DNA from: Talinum fruticosum
Taxonomy: Eukaryota > Streptophyta > Magnoliopsida > Caryophyllales > Talinaceae
DNA: 64,000 nt
Direction of reading: 5' to 3'
Assembly: GCA_021018815.1 (NCBI GenBank)
Contig: JAITYX010000004.1
Span: 7,134,001-7,198,000, forward strand
The notes beneath the pieces were generated by a model. It did no database searches. It saw only the letters and a program-made list of their open reading frames with translations, and was not told where the DNA came from. Of this stretch, positions 12,200 through 24,596 are shown one piece after another (the stretch's first letter is position 1; every line of letters begins with the position of its first letter). A program made the translations under genes and the position numbers.

Positions 12200-12699
12200 G
12201 GTTAGATTGTCCTCTTCTGCGTCTCATAGTTTTACTTGAATTTGAAGTAAGGAGTGGAGAAAGGTTGTACTCCGGCGGAAGTACAGTATAATTTGTGGGA
12301 ATTATAAGGATTTGTGGCATAAGTTGTAAATGTATTATGGAAGTAAAAAATATGAAGTGTAATTTTGTAACACAAAACAAAAGGACCATTCATGTTAGCT
12401 GTGACACGTTAATAGACCCAATGTTTGAGAAAGTCACTCATGTCATGTTCGAATTTATGTAAAAATTATCATCTATTTTTGTTTTCTCTTTATTTCGCTT
12501 GTTTTTATTTTTTTTTTGTTCATTTCTGTTCATTTACTTTCATTTCTTCTCTTTTCCGTTACTTGTTTTTGTTTATTTTTGCTCTTTTCTGTTTGTTTTT
12601 ATTTATATTTATATTTCTATTTCTATTTATTTTTTATGTAACTTCGAACATGCATTCATTCGAACACCTAAAATTTGAAAAAATTGAGGAAAACTCTAC
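12200..12699. other. Intergenic, T-rich tract, no gene
   Basis: The region 12470-12640 is a pyrimidine-rich run that yields a low-complexity, phenylalanine-rich open frame. I do not regard it as a gene. Nothing else was recognised. Confidence 0.5.
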
Positions 12700-13192
12700 G
12701 CTCTATTTGATTCTAAAAAATAGGTTGGAAAGAAAATTTAAATGGAAAAAGAGTGATAAGGAAAAAAAGTTAAAGGGAAATTGATTTTTTTTTCTTGTGT
12801 TTGGTTCAAGGAAAAATAGAGAGAAAAAAATTATACTCATTTTTCAACCTCTTACCCATCCATCACATTGCTATAGAGAGGATAGAGAAAATACTCAATA
12901 ACATTTTTCTTCTCCATCAATCACTACTCTCGAGAGTAGAGAGAAAATTCTTAATGACCTTTCTTAATAGAAACCCCTATCTTATCTCCATTTGTCTCCG
13001 TATATGAATTTTTTTCTTTTTATTTTCCTCTCAATTTTGAAAGGAAAATATAATTGATCAAATTGACAAAATTTTCCATGGGTTTTTCCATCAAATTTTT
13101 TTCTCTCCTTTTTCTTCAATTCAAACAAGGAAAGAAATTCATTTTTCATATTTTTTCCCTTTTTTTTTAATTTTCGTAAAATCAAATGGAGC
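12700..13192. mobile_element. Tourist-like MITE, fourth copy
   Basis: The ends GCTCTATTTGATT and AATCAAATGGAGC and the same palindromic interior identify this 493-bp unit as another member of the 10.5-12.2 kb family. The flanking duplication is no longer clear, suggesting an older insertion. Confidence 0.65.
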
Positions 13193-13593
13193 ATAATGGT
13201 CAAACTTCCATTATCAAATAGCGGCCTCAAGTGTTAGAATTCTTTGGAGTTGCAAAATGCATTTCTTTTTCACATTTTTCTGAGTTTAGTATTGCAAATT
13301 TTTTCCCTTTATTTACTTACGTTTTTTATTTGTTTGAAAATATTCTACTCAAATCAATTTCGAATTATAATGGTTGTTGAAAAAACAAAGAAATATTTTA
13401 TATTCAACTAAATTTGATTTACAATGGATGATGCGGAAAAAAAAAAATTAATCATATAATTCAAGGAAGGGAGATATGGGAGATGTTTCGTTATATATTG
13501 GAGTTGGTGATAATTCATATTATATTTGTGAACATTAATGATCATACTTGATAAGCATCATCATACATACAACATTTTAAATACTAATTATAA

Positions 13594-15290
13594 CTAGGTT
13601 ATATCCTTGCATTAATTAATTTTATTTTTATAATTAATTTTATTTTTATAATTTTATTATTTTTAATTAATTTATAACAATAAAAACTAATAATAAGTTA
13701 AAAGAACATTAATGGATAAATTTTTCTTTAAATAGTTAACATAAAAATTTTAATTTTAATTTTTTATAACTTATTTTGATAATTTACTGTTATTATTTAT
13801 ATATTTATCTCATTATTTGTCTTTTCGTCTTTTCTTAACTTAAAAATTTAAAATTAGAATTTATTTTTTAAAAAATATCCATAAGATAAAGACCATATTT
13901 ATCAAAATTCACAATATTACACAATATTATTCGTAAAATTAAAATAAATTAATTTTAGAAATATACACATCTAACATAATAAACATATGATATGTAATTT
14001 TATTAAAAAAATAGTCAACATTAACTTATTAATTAAACGAATCAATCATCTAAACTTCCTTAAAGTTGGGTAGAATTAACGTATGATTGATATGTAAGGT
14101 GCTTATGTAGCATTTCAATAACTATCTTACATTATTGCAATGTCACATAAACATCTTAGGGCATGTTTGGTTGAATGTAATCAAAGTAGTAATATAATCA
14201 AATTGGTAATGGTGATTATATTATCGTGTTTGGTTACAACTTTGTAATGCAATCAAAATTACATTGTAATCACATTAACCTCTATCTATGTAAATACAAT
14301 TACTAAGACATTTACTAAACAATTATCATTACATCCATCTTTGTGATCAAATTTTAATACACTTGCAATATTTTTCTCTCTCTCTCCCCATCTCTCTCTC
14401 TCTATTCCATATCCTTTTTCTCTCTCCTCCTTGGCAAACAAAAAATTCATCCATTTGAGAAGGAACTTGATTTTCTTTCTTCTATTATCTTAATATATGA
14501 AATGATCGGTTGATCATTAAGAGAAAATTTTCAACTTTAATATTTTGGATTTAAAATTTAACTATTTAATTAAAAAGATAAAATAAGCTTAGAGCAAAAT
14601 TTTTTACTTATCAACATTTATCTTTAATTCAATAAATATTTATCATCAATAAAATAATTTCACTTGGTATTTTTATCAATAAAAAAACTCAAAACTTAAT
14701 TATATGATAGAAGAGATTAAAAAAGCTCAAATATAAATGTAGAGTTTAAAATTTTATTATTTGGATAACATTTATCGCCACTAGAGTAATCCAATTGGTC
14801 TTTCTTGCCACCAAAAAATTTAAAATTAGAAAATATGATAGAAAAGATTTTAAAAAATCTCAAACATGATTTCGAATTGAAAATATTTTCATGTGGATAA
14901 AATTTATCTCTATTACGATATTTATTGTCATTAGAAAAATATATTTGATATTTTCCACAAAAGAAATAAAACTTGATTATTTGATAGAAAATATTTTTAA
15001 AAACTTTAAATCTAAATATGTAGCTTAAATTTTTATGTAGATAACATTTATCTCTATTACAATAATTTAATTACTATTTTTTGCCATTGAAATAATCCAT
15101 TACCTTTGTGATTGCATTACACTTTTTATATAACCAAACATGGTAATGTAATTGTTGTCCCATTACATTGCATACCTAATTACATTATATAGTTGATTAC
15201 ATTACACCCATATTGCATTATATCCAACCAAACGCCACATTATATATCAAGCACATATTGATTCTAACAAACTTTATACACACAAAATAG
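13594..15290 (-). mobile_element. Helitron-like non-autonomous repeat, copy 1, split by a MITE
   Basis: On the minus strand the copy ends at CTAG (13594-13597) followed by T, preceded by a short CCTTGC-containing region. It is strongly similar over about 600 bp to the reverse complement of 20135-20730. The similarity is interrupted at 14156 by a 1.08-kb MITE and resumes at 15243, ending near 15290. A CTAG|T end fits Helitrons, but the 5' TC end is not clear in either copy, so the class is tentative. Confidence 0.5.
14159..15239. mobile_element. Tourist-like MITE, 1,081 bp, TTA target duplication
   Basis: The left end reads GGGCATGTTTGGTTGAATG and the right end is its near reverse complement (CCAACCAAACGCCACA). 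TTA flanks both sides (14156-14158 and 15240-15242). The empty site is visible by comparison with the related repeat at 20135-20730, which runs straight through this position. The interior is AT-rich with no transposase. These traits match PIF/Harbinger-derived MITEs. Confidence 0.8.
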
Positions 15291-17470
15291 AATAATACTA
15301 ACAAAAAAAAAAAATAGATAAACTATAATACCATAGAAATAATGACTTGTAATACACACGGTGAATACAAATATTGATAATAATATAATTAATATTATAA
15401 ACAATGGCAAGAATTAAAAGAAAATATAGAGAAATAAACCAAACATCCAAAATGTAGAATTTATAAGTAAAATATTATGTATACATCAACGATATGTTTG
15501 GTGCGCATTAGTAACATATATATTTGGTGTGCATTTGTTTTTTAATAAGAAAAACATAAAAACAAGATTATAATTTACTTGCTTTTTTCTCATATCAATA
15601 TTAAATATATTATATTAAATTAAATTTGATTTACAGTGAATACACAAGAAAATTTAGTGAGTACTCATATTATATTTAGCGAGTCTTAGTATCATATATG
15701 GTGAATAATTAAATTACATTTAGTAAGCATTCATATTATATTTAGTGGTTATTAGTATCATATATGATGAGCAATTTTAATTATATTTAGTGAGCATTAG
15801 TATTATATTTAGTGAACATTAATAAAATATGTGATAACATTATACACATATCATTTTGAGTACTAATTATAATAGAATAATACCAAATAAGAAAAAGATA
15901 CATAAAGTAAGGGCATATTATTTCCCGTAGGAAATAAGAGTAGCGAGTGGAGAGGAGTGGAAAGGAATGAAAATAAGTAAAATTTTTCTAAGAGAAATAA
16001 AAAGGATTGAAAAAAATAGAAAAGAGAGAAATAGAATAAAACCGAGTGGAATAGAGTAAAATAGAGTAGAATTTTAAGAAGTCGGTAGTGAGAAGAGCGA
16101 AATGAAATTAAAAACATTATACTGGGCATTAGGGGTTGATACAAGCTATTAATGCATACAATTTAGGGAGACGTCCTTACTCCTTTGTTTAGGATGATAT
16201 TTTGCATAGGTGGAATGTCCCCAATGGGAAAGGTTTTACTTGGATTACAAGAAATAAAGGTGATCCATAAGATTGTAAAGTGGAATATTTATTATACAGT
16301 TGTTAGTGTCATTTTTGGAAAAGGGAGGGGATGGGGATGTCTCTAATTTGACTTAAAGACTACCCTGTACAAGATATTATTGATGAGTAAAGTTGAGAAT
16401 ATCTCAACAAAAAGTTTTAGAAGTGTAGACACTTAAAAGTGTCCTAATTAGTAGACCAAGCTCATTGTGTGTTACGTGTATGAAAAACCGATAATGATAC
16501 ATAGAACCTCAATTGTGGCAAGATAGTGCAATCACGAGATTTAAAGAGTAATCGCATACAAAATCCATTTCAAAATAAAATGATTTTTGAAAATATATGT
16601 CTTTACTCTAAAAAAGTAAAAAGATCGGACAATGCGAGACATAGTTGCAGTCCATCTAAAACACAATAGTCAGATAACACAGACAAATAGGGACTGGCCT
16701 AGAATCAATACTAGCGGGGCACTGCAGGATCCTAAAGGCAAGTCATCATACCTTAATGGTAGCTCACTATTAGCAAGATATTTTATCCGACCGGTTAGAC
16801 GTACAAGCTTAGTTATACTATCTCGCATCTCCTTTGGTGTAACGAATTTTGATCTCAAGGAAAATATTCGATGAGGTGGAAATATACTAAAAATTCCACT
16901 CGATTTTATTCCCCTTGAAATAATATTATCATATTTTATACTTAGATTTGTTTCTTTATTTGGTGCTAATTAAAATCCATATCTTTTGAGGGAAGATCTT
17001 AGCAAATTCTAGATCCGATAATTATTGAGATATTATGATATTATGCTAACGTGACTTCATTCTGGAAAATAATAATCTTTCCCCATAGACTGTTGAGCTA
17101 TCTTTAGAATGTATACGATCGGATCACGTTATTTAGGGTTGTCGAAGAAGAAGTGACAAACATGGTGACTAAGTATTGATTTAAGGGTGTCAATGTTGGC
17201 AAAACATAAGTGATGAACAAGCATTCCATAAGGAAGATAAAATTAGCAAGAATAAACACTTTCGGATAACAACCATATTCTATAAAGATTGAGTTACCTA
17301 GTCAAACAGAGAGAATCCAATCACAATCGTAACTTCTTTCAATTACAACGGTCTTGGACATGAAGAGAAAGTTATAGAAGACAAAGATCAAGACCAGAAT
17401 AAGCGAGCAAGAGATCGCACATTCAATTCTATTATATTTATCTCTTGTAATCTCAAATATATTATTTAGT
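15291..17470. other. Intergenic, no gene recognised
   Basis: This stretch contains short dispersed repeats of TTTAGTGAGCATTAGTATTATA type at about 15650-15830. Overlapping open frames on both strands at 16632-16874 have no domain I recognise. The region 16140-17400 has mixed composition resembling old retrotransposon DNA, but no diagnostic motif could be read. Confidence 0.45.
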
Positions 17471-17476
17471 ATTCTA

Positions 17477-17640
17477 GCAAAGTATCATAGGGAAGATTAC
17501 TTTGTGAGTTTTTGTAGCAAAGTATCTTAGAGATGATTACTTTGTGAGTTGTAGCAAAGAGTATTGGGAAAGATTACTTTGTGAGTGAGTTATAGCAAAG
17601 AGTCTTGGGGAAGACTTCTTTATGAGTTGTAGCACTTAGA
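17477..17640. repeat. Minisatellite, four units of about 40 bp
   Basis: Four head-to-tail units begin GCAAAGTATC or GCAAAGAGTA and each contain GATTACTTTGTGAGTT or a close variant. Such small tandem arrays are frequent in plant LTRs. The flanking sequence (for example the tract to 17830) has the feel of an LTR or leader, but I could not define its ends. Confidence 0.75.
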
Positions 17641-18400
17641 TAAGTGTGAGTGAAGGACCTCTAGAGTAAGTGTACTTGAAAGGTTAATTAGTGAATTAAG
17701 TGAAGGGTTTATCCGATAGCCGGACGAATAAGAGAAGTAGAGGACAATCCTAAGGTAGGAAACCTTAGGATGTCACTAACTCGGATATTTGGATCTCGGG
17801 CCAAGATCGTGAACAAACAAACATGACTTATCTACTTTATATTTTCTATTTGTTTGTTTATTTTCATATCTAACCACGCAACATATTCAGATGTTCTAAA
17901 AATTTTAAATACCCTATTCATCCCCCTTCTAGGGTATATCTAACCCCTAAAAACTTACACTTGCTAGGCATAAAACACAGCGACAGGCCACTAGCTCATA
18001 GTGGAAGGCCACTAGCTCATAGTGGAAGACCACTAGGTCTGGCGCCTCACCTAAATCAATCTAAGATTACGATTTTATTCCAAAAACCTTAATAGGGAAA
18101 CTTAGGAGTCTTTATCACTATCAAAAAAGGTCTTATCTCTTTATTTAAATCACATCATCACCATCGTCATCATCATCATTAATAACTACTTAAATCATAA
18201 TTATGACCACTAATACAACCCAGCTACCCTACATCATCTTACTCGTCTTTTTCTTCTGCATATTGTCCTTCTTCATTCCCTTTTCACCTCCAAAACCTAA
18301 ATATAACAGTGATTGGAGGAGAAGATAGAAAAAGGATTACACTTTGTAATGGCTTGTATCATTATACCTATTGGACAGTTAGAACTAACTTGGTGCAAAA
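17641..18400. other. Intergenic or LTR-derived, short tandem repeat
   Basis: The tract at 17985-18045 contains two to three copies of the word GGCCACTAGCTCATAGTGGA. CAT/ATC trinucleotide runs lie at 18155-18180. No coding region was recognised. Part of it may belong to the 3' LTR of the copia element that starts at 18795 on the minus strand. Confidence 0.35.
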
Positions 18401-18795
18401 GCGATTAGATCATATGCAACATTTAGCCAACTGACTAAAGTCCGTGAATGTGTTCCAACCAAGTGATGACCCAGTCACCGTACCCAAGTGTAGAAATCCG
18501 GTGATTACTAGAGTCCCAATTCTTTTACGTCTCAAAACCCGATACCCTACGATTCTTAGTTTAAGTGTGAGAGAGAATGGACAGAGAAAAATGTATTTTT
18601 GGGAGTGTTACAACTGATTAGGATCCATTAATAAAGAGCCCTAACGTCTCTACTAAAGCTAAGGAGAATCTATCCACAATTAAGTTACTGATTTAATGTG
18701 ATTTATTTCCTTAATTAGCTCCCTTGTAACCGCAAATTGATTCCTAAAATTAATCCTACTAATTTGTTGTTGCTATTACTAAAGATCGGTCAACA
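18400..18795 (-). mobile_element. Probable 3' LTR start of the decayed copia element
   Basis: On the minus strand a purine-rich tract (GAGTGGGAGT, 18796-18810) is followed at 18795 by TGTTGACCGATC. This is the arrangement of a copia polypurine tract followed by the 5' TG of the 3' LTR. It lies downstream of the RNase H remnant at 20.8 kb in the same orientation. The far end of the LTR was not found, so the left boundary given is arbitrary. Confidence 0.4.
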
Positions 18796-18810
18796 ACTCC
18801 CACTCGGCCA

Positions 18811-19960
18811 CGTAGACTTCCGGTTACACCTCTCCGTCCGTCCGTCTCGTCCGTCCTGTCTCTCTCTCTCTCTCTGCAAACATCTCTCTTTACATTTCAT
18901 ACTAAAAATGAGACGTGTGATAAAAAATGACCGAGTAATGTTATATTAAGTCACCATCTAACTAACATAACACTTTTAAAAAAGAGGCAACACTCTAAAC
19001 CATCCAAACATAACTGGTAACATACATTATCCTTTTGTGCCTAGTGATATATCATATGATTATATCCTCGAATATAATCGCCCGAGCTAATATGGTGAAT
19101 ATGAAGCGTTTTTCCTTAACTTCTCATGGTATTACATTTCAATAAGATTACTTTTCTAATGTGTTCTACTGAGCTGTAAACATATGTAGTTCTTGGGGTG
19201 TACATTAAAGTAGCAACATCTAACTTAGACGTCATGCCATAGTCTTAAGTCAAAGGGAATTGTATCAAGAAACAATAATGTTTCGCGATCACACAGATGA
19301 CAAGGAAGGGAATCAATTGTCTCTCCTCTTAGTCATCTTAGCACACACAATATAAAATGTGTGTTATGATATAATTCCTACTGAGATGAGTTTGTCACTT
19401 TTTATATCATGCGAATTACAAATCCATTTTTCTTGAAAACTGATTTAAGCCACTAGATTAACGTAGTCAACAAAATCCTAAACAACAAAATCCTAGCACT
19501 TAAAGTTCAATTTAAGGATTCAATATCATCTTAGACTTACTAAGGCGACTATACATGTATATTTTTCATACTTTTCGAGTACAAAAATAATCAATATTGC
19601 ACACCTAGTGCTAATATAATTAAGTCTCATCCTAACAACTACTTAAGCGTTAGTGTTGATCATTTGTGTGATACGATAATCGAAGTCTAGTAACATTCTG
19701 ATGTGCTTAATCAAACAACCCAAAAATATTAAGAACATTTAAGAAAAGAAACATCAATATTATATATATATATTAAAAGCCGAGTTAAAGCAATTTATGA
19801 CCGATACATAAGATACAATGTAGGATGTCAAATAGGTAGATTCAATGGAATTTTAATTCAATTTAATGTTGGGGCTATTCACATTAACATTAAATATATG
19901 AACATTACAAGTAAAAAGTATATTAATCAAAATAGAAAAAAATAAAGAGACATATCTATT
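18811..19960 (-). mobile_element. 3' untranslated part of the copia element
   Basis: The stretch between the RNase H remnant and the putative polypurine tract has no gene. It contains a CT microsatellite near 18860-18875. It is interpreted as copia 3' non-coding DNA because of its position and the tract at its end; no protein motif is present. Confidence 0.35.
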
Positions 19961-20089
19961 TACTGTTTATAATAAATTATATAATCTAATATATCAATAA
20001 ATTTTTATTTGAAAAACTATTTTTTTACTTATAATTAATTTTTATTTGTATAAATTAAGTAAAAATAATAAAATTAAAAAATAAATTAT

Positions 20090-20134
20090 TAAAAATTTAA
20101 TTAATGCCCTTGCATAGCAAAGATATAACCCTAG
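20090..20134 (+). mobile_element. Helitron-type 3' terminus (CTAG|T)
   Basis: A short hairpin-forming segment (CTTGC ATA GCAAAG) is followed about ten bases later by CTAG at 20131-20134 and then T. The same arrangement occurs at 20727-20730. The body would lie to the left, in the AT-rich stretch from about 19915, but its 5' end is not visible. Confidence 0.4.
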
Positions 20135-20730
20135 TATATTTTAAAAGTTGGATAGAATCAATGTGTACTTGACATGTATGATGCTTACGTGGCATTACAA
20201 TAATGTAAGATAGTTATTGGAATGCTACATAAGCATCATACATATCAATTATACATTGATTTTACTCAACTTTTAGAATATTTAGATGTTTCAGCATATA
20301 ATTAAGTTAAAGCTTGACAATTTTTTTTGTAAAATAACATATCGTATGTTTATTATATTGAATTTGTATACTTCTAAACTAATTTATTTTAATTTTGTGA
20401 ATAATATTGTATAATATTGTGAATTTAGATAAAATATTATCTTTACCTTATGTATATTTTTTTTTCAAAAGAAATTGAGATTTTAAAGTTTAAAGCTACA
20501 AAAAGGAGAAAAGACAAATAATGAGTTAAATATATAAATAATAAAAATAAGTTATCATAACAAGTTATAAAAAATAAATTAAATATTTTCATATCAACTA
20601 TTTAAAGAAAAATAAATCCAATTATATTCTTCTAATTTATTATTAGTTTTTATTATAAATTAGTTAAAAATAATAAAATTATAAAAATAAAATTAATTAA
20701 TATCCTTACATAACAAGGGTATAACTCTAG
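20135..20730 (+). mobile_element. Helitron-like non-autonomous repeat, copy 2
   Basis: The right end has CCTT ACATAAC AAGG as a small hairpin, then eight bases, then CTAG (20727-20730) and T. The left part, 20143-20280, is a palindrome (GTTGGATAGAATCAATG and its complement). The whole unit matches the reverse complement of 13594-14155 plus 15243-15290. The 5' TC end is unclear. It lies in the copia 3' region. Confidence 0.5.
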
Positions 20731-20734
20731 TTTA

Positions 20735-21002
20735 TTATAATAAAATGTTCATAATAATATATCTCCAAATAAAACAAGATATACCAAATAAATAAACCCT
20801 AAGAAGGCCTAAACTAATCATATGAGTTTTGAATACATCTCTAAGAGTAGGTTTAGTCAACGGATCAACGACCACCTTGTTAGTAGATAAATATTTGACA
20901 ATAACTTCAACTTTGTAGCGTCCCTCACAAAAGATAACACCTTTTAATATGCTTGTCCTTCCTATGAAACTTAAGATCCTTAGCATATTGAATAGCAGTA
21001 GT
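20735..21002 (-). pseudogene. Copia RNase H remnant (C-terminal)
   Basis: Minus-strand translation gives AIQYAKDLKFHRKDKHIK and, after a frame change, VVVDPLTKPTLRDVFKTHMI and SLGL. This is the end of the Ty1/copia polyprotein, where RNase H is followed by the 'DPLTK' motif. It is broken by frameshifts and separated from the upstream reverse transcriptase by a MITE and by deletion of roughly 150 codons. Confidence 0.8.
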
Positions 21003-21576
21003 TAGGGGTATTCATGGTTCGGTTCGGATCAATTTTTTACCGGTTAACCGGATTATTCGGTTCGGTTTCACCGATTAATGGAAATGACTTGGGCAAAAGC
21101 TGGGCCATCTAGCCCAAATCAACTTACTTTGCCTAAGACTTAAGTTTTACAAATTCACATGGAGATCGTTGATGAGACAGAGAGTTGAAGTTGGGATGAG
21201 AGAGAGAGAGTAGCTGTGCTAGGACAATTGAACGGGGAAAGGGCCAGGCAAAATACTAGACAAAAAAAGAAAAATAAAATAGCTTAGGCTTCATTAATCA
21301 GTTCACCACCGGGCCATTGGACTAGCAGGCCAAAAAGGAAAAAAAAAAAGGAGTAGGTAGTGAGCATGTGAAGAAATTTTTTTATAATTATTAATTTTTT
21401 AAAAAATTTATTATTGGTCCAGTTTTGATTAACCGTCGATTTCAAAATTCTGAACCGGATAAGCTATCGGTTCGCTGGTTCGGTTAACCGAAAAATTTAA
21501 TCGGTTTGTTAATATGATAAACGGTTTGGTTCGGTTGCTTCATGGTTCGGTTTCATGGTTCCGGTTTTTTGCACTA
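21003..21576. mobile_element. hAT-like MITE inside copia pol
   Basis: The unit starts TAGGGGTATTCATGGTTCGG and ends CCGGTTTTTTGCACTA. GGTTCGG and CCGGTTAACCG words recur near both ends in opposite orientation. The start and the repeated GGTTCGGTT words are typical of plant hAT MITEs. The flanking octamers (GCAGTAGT and GTGTAGAG) are only partly alike, so the target duplication has decayed. Copia coding sequence lies on both sides. Confidence 0.6.
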
Positions 21577-24500
21577 GTGTAGAGAACACTACTCATATTC
21601 TCGCTTTTCATTTTCTAATTTAGGACATTGCTCAAGACTTAAAGTAAGACTCTTTTGAACTGGAGTGTCAATGGGTTTGAAACTTTGCATCCGAAAACAT
21701 TCCAAAACTTCTTGATGTACGCCTTTTGACATAAATCGAGAAGTTTTCTAGATTGGTTCCTAATGAATTCTACACCTAGGACATTTCTAGCTTCACCTAT
21801 GTCCTTTATCTCAAAGACGGAGGACAACCAAGTACTTAGTGGCACTCGATCACATTTAAGTTGTTTCCAACCAATAGTATGTCATCAACATATAAAGTAA
21901 GAAACATAATCCTTTTTGTTGTCTTTTTGACATACGGACAATGATCTTCGGAAACAATAGTCAAGCCAAACAAAGTAATAACTACATGGAATATAAATAT
22001 CATGCTTTGGAAGACTGTTTAAGCATATATAGACCGTTTCGGACAATACACTTTTTCCTCTTGACCTTTAGATATGATACCATTAGGTTGATCAATATAA
22101 ATCTTATCCTCTAGATTAATGTTGAGGGAAGCAGTCTTTACGTCCATTTGGACCAATGATAAATCCAAATAAGTAACAAGGGGTAGAAGTAGGCAAATAG
22201 AGGTCATTCTTACCACATGAGAAAAAGTCTCTTCATAGTCTATACCTTCAACTTGTGTAAACCTTTTCATCTCTAGTCGGGTCTTGAACTTATCAATTGA
22301 TCCATTTACTCTATGTTTAACTCTGAAAACCCACTTGTTTTTAATATCCTATGGGAGGAAGATCAACGAGTTCCCAAACATCATTCCTTGTCTTTGAGTC
22401 CAACTCATCCCTTGTGGCATCCATCCATTTTGTATGGTTCGATGAATCTATAGCCTCCACATAAGAGGTTGGATCTTTTATTTCCAAAATCATGAAAAAG
22501 AAGACGTCCTCTTCAATTTGAAAAACCGTCGAGGTACTCTCTCTCGCTTACTCCTTTGAAATATTTTAGCTCTTGTTTCTTTTGTCTCGATTAGGTTTAA
22601 ATCCCTGCCCATTTTCCTTTAAGGCATGGGACTCTAAATAATAGGAGAATCTCTCCTACTAACCCCTTGGGATATGGATATGGGTTCCTAAGGAGGAGGA
22701 CTGACCTCATGATTAGGAACCGAAGATTGAGAACGCTCCTTATTCTCTCGGTTGAATCTCCCGAGTAGACAAGTTTCCATTATTTGAGATGATATGATCT
22801 CTTCCAATATCTCTGTCAACTGGTAGAGAAGTGTTATTCTCGGTGACATGGTGAGTATTCAAATCCTCCTCCTCACCGAGAGATAGTTGTTGTAACTCAT
22901 ACAACCGTAAGTCCTTTTAGTTTCACAAATACTTTGGAACACATCCTCAAGAAAATCAACATTTCAAGAGTCTATTTCCTTAATGCAGCCACTTGGATGT
23001 TTTCCATACATGACATACCCTTTGAAAATTTCTGGATACTTAATGAATACCATTTTGGTAGCTCATGGACCAAGCTTTCCATGTTTATGAGTCGGGTCGT
23101 TTACATAGCTAGTTGAACCCCTTGGATGCAAATGATCCAAGATGGGCTTTCTACCATTCCATAACTTATATGGAGTAGGAGAAACACTATTATTAGGGAC
23201 TCGATTTAGGATGTAAGTTGTTGTAAGTAGTGCATCCCCCAAAAACTAATCTTAGCTAGCTTGGGCCATCATTGATCTCGAACATGTCAAGTAATGTACG
23301 ATTCCAACGCTAGATAACACTATTTTGGTGCGGAATACCAGGGATCATAAGCTGCCCGAGTAACCTTTTTCCTCACAAAAATATTTGAACATATCGTAAA
23401 GATATTCATGACCACGATCAGTACGAAGAGACTTTACTCTGTGTTCCAATTTGGTTTCAGCTTTTGTTGCGAAACGCTCGAACATATCCAAAGCTTCATA
23501 ATAGTGCGATAAAAGCTATAGATACCCATATCATGTATAATAGTCTATCAAAGTGAAAAAATAACTAGCACCATGATGTTCTTTGACATTCATAGGTCCA
23601 TAAATGTCGAAGTAAATAAGTTGTAAGGAATTTAACGCCGTTGAGGCCTTACCAAAAGGCTTCTTGGTCGCCTTACCAACTAAACATGACTCATATCTAG
23701 GTAATCTAACCTTAGTAAGAGACCTTATTCAACTAGTTTAATAATTTTTTCTTGACCAATATGGCCAAGTCTAGCATGTCATTTAACAGATTTAGAATTA
23801 GAATCAACAAATGAATCTAAAGCGTAATCATTATTACAAATGTCTAAATCCAAAACAGGAAAATTCTTTTGAAAAAATCTATGGCCAAATAAATGATCAC
23901 CGTAAAACATGTCTAAACCAATTTTTTAATAAACAAATTGGAAACCTACTTTCACTAAGGAAACAAAAGAATCAAGGGAACATTGCACCCGAGCACATAA
24001 AGAGCATATAAGAGAAGTAACTTATTTCCTCCACGTAACTTGAGTTGGTACGATCTCACACCGAAAACATCTTTTATTGTGCCATTCCGTAATGTCACGG
24101 TTTGTATGTCCATAGGGTAGGGGTGAAACTATATAAACCCAAATCAGTATTAAACTATGTGCTTGTTTGCTCCCAAGTATGAGGTCTAATTAGGAGGGGG
24201 AGTTATCAAGTAATGCATGAGAACAAACAAATAATTCATATACTCTAGTGAAAATAAGTACCTTAGGAGTCTCGAGACAATCCTTAGCATAAAGACCCTC
24301 ATTTCCATAGTTTATACTACTTCACACATGCTATAACCTTCTATTTGTTACCCTTAGCCTTATGTTGTTTCTTGGCAATCTTACTCGTAAGCCCAAGTTT
24401 CTTAGAGGGATGAAAAATTTTCTTCTTTCATCGTTTAAACTTTTCCGTTAGGGTTATTTCCTTTAGTAACTAATGCTACAGGGCAGGAGCATACGCCTTC

Positions 24501-24590
24501 ATACGATCGTCTTCTAGTTCGAGATGGCGCATGATGTCATCCACAATATGGAGATGATCATCATGCATCATTAAGGTCTTAAAGATGTCC
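21577..24590 (-). pseudogene. Ty1/copia polyprotein remnant (gag end, integrase, reverse transcriptase)
   Basis: Reading the minus strand from high to low coordinates: a gag C-terminal piece with RHLELEDDRM (24476-24590), a basic linker, a pre-integrase zinc region with HARLGHIGQEK (about 23740), integrase core pieces such as DRGHEYLYD, GDALLTTTYILNRVPNN and PYKLWNGRKP (23110-23420), then reverse transcriptase with QVEGIDYEETFSHVVRMTS and VQMDVKTASLN (22020-22270) and a second reverse-transcriptase piece with DIGEARNVLGVEF (21640-21845). The order is that of Ty1/copia. Stops and frameshifts occur throughout, so it is inactive. Confidence 0.85.
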
Positions 24591-24596
24591 AATGGA

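Noticed and set aside
12425..12784. Plus-strand frame of 119 codons, Phe-rich, resembling a membrane protein
   Set aside because: A pyrimidine-rich tract running into a MITE; composition alone gives the hydrophobic run.
15650..15830. Evenly spaced GTGAGCATTAGTATTATAT-like words, considered as a CRISPR-like array
   Set aside because: Spacing is irregular, the words drift, and the host is a plant nucleus; ordinary AT-rich repeat.
16632..16874. Overlapping frames on both strands without stops
   Set aside because: No recognisable domain, no splice sites and no similarity to the neighbouring genes; left as unassigned.
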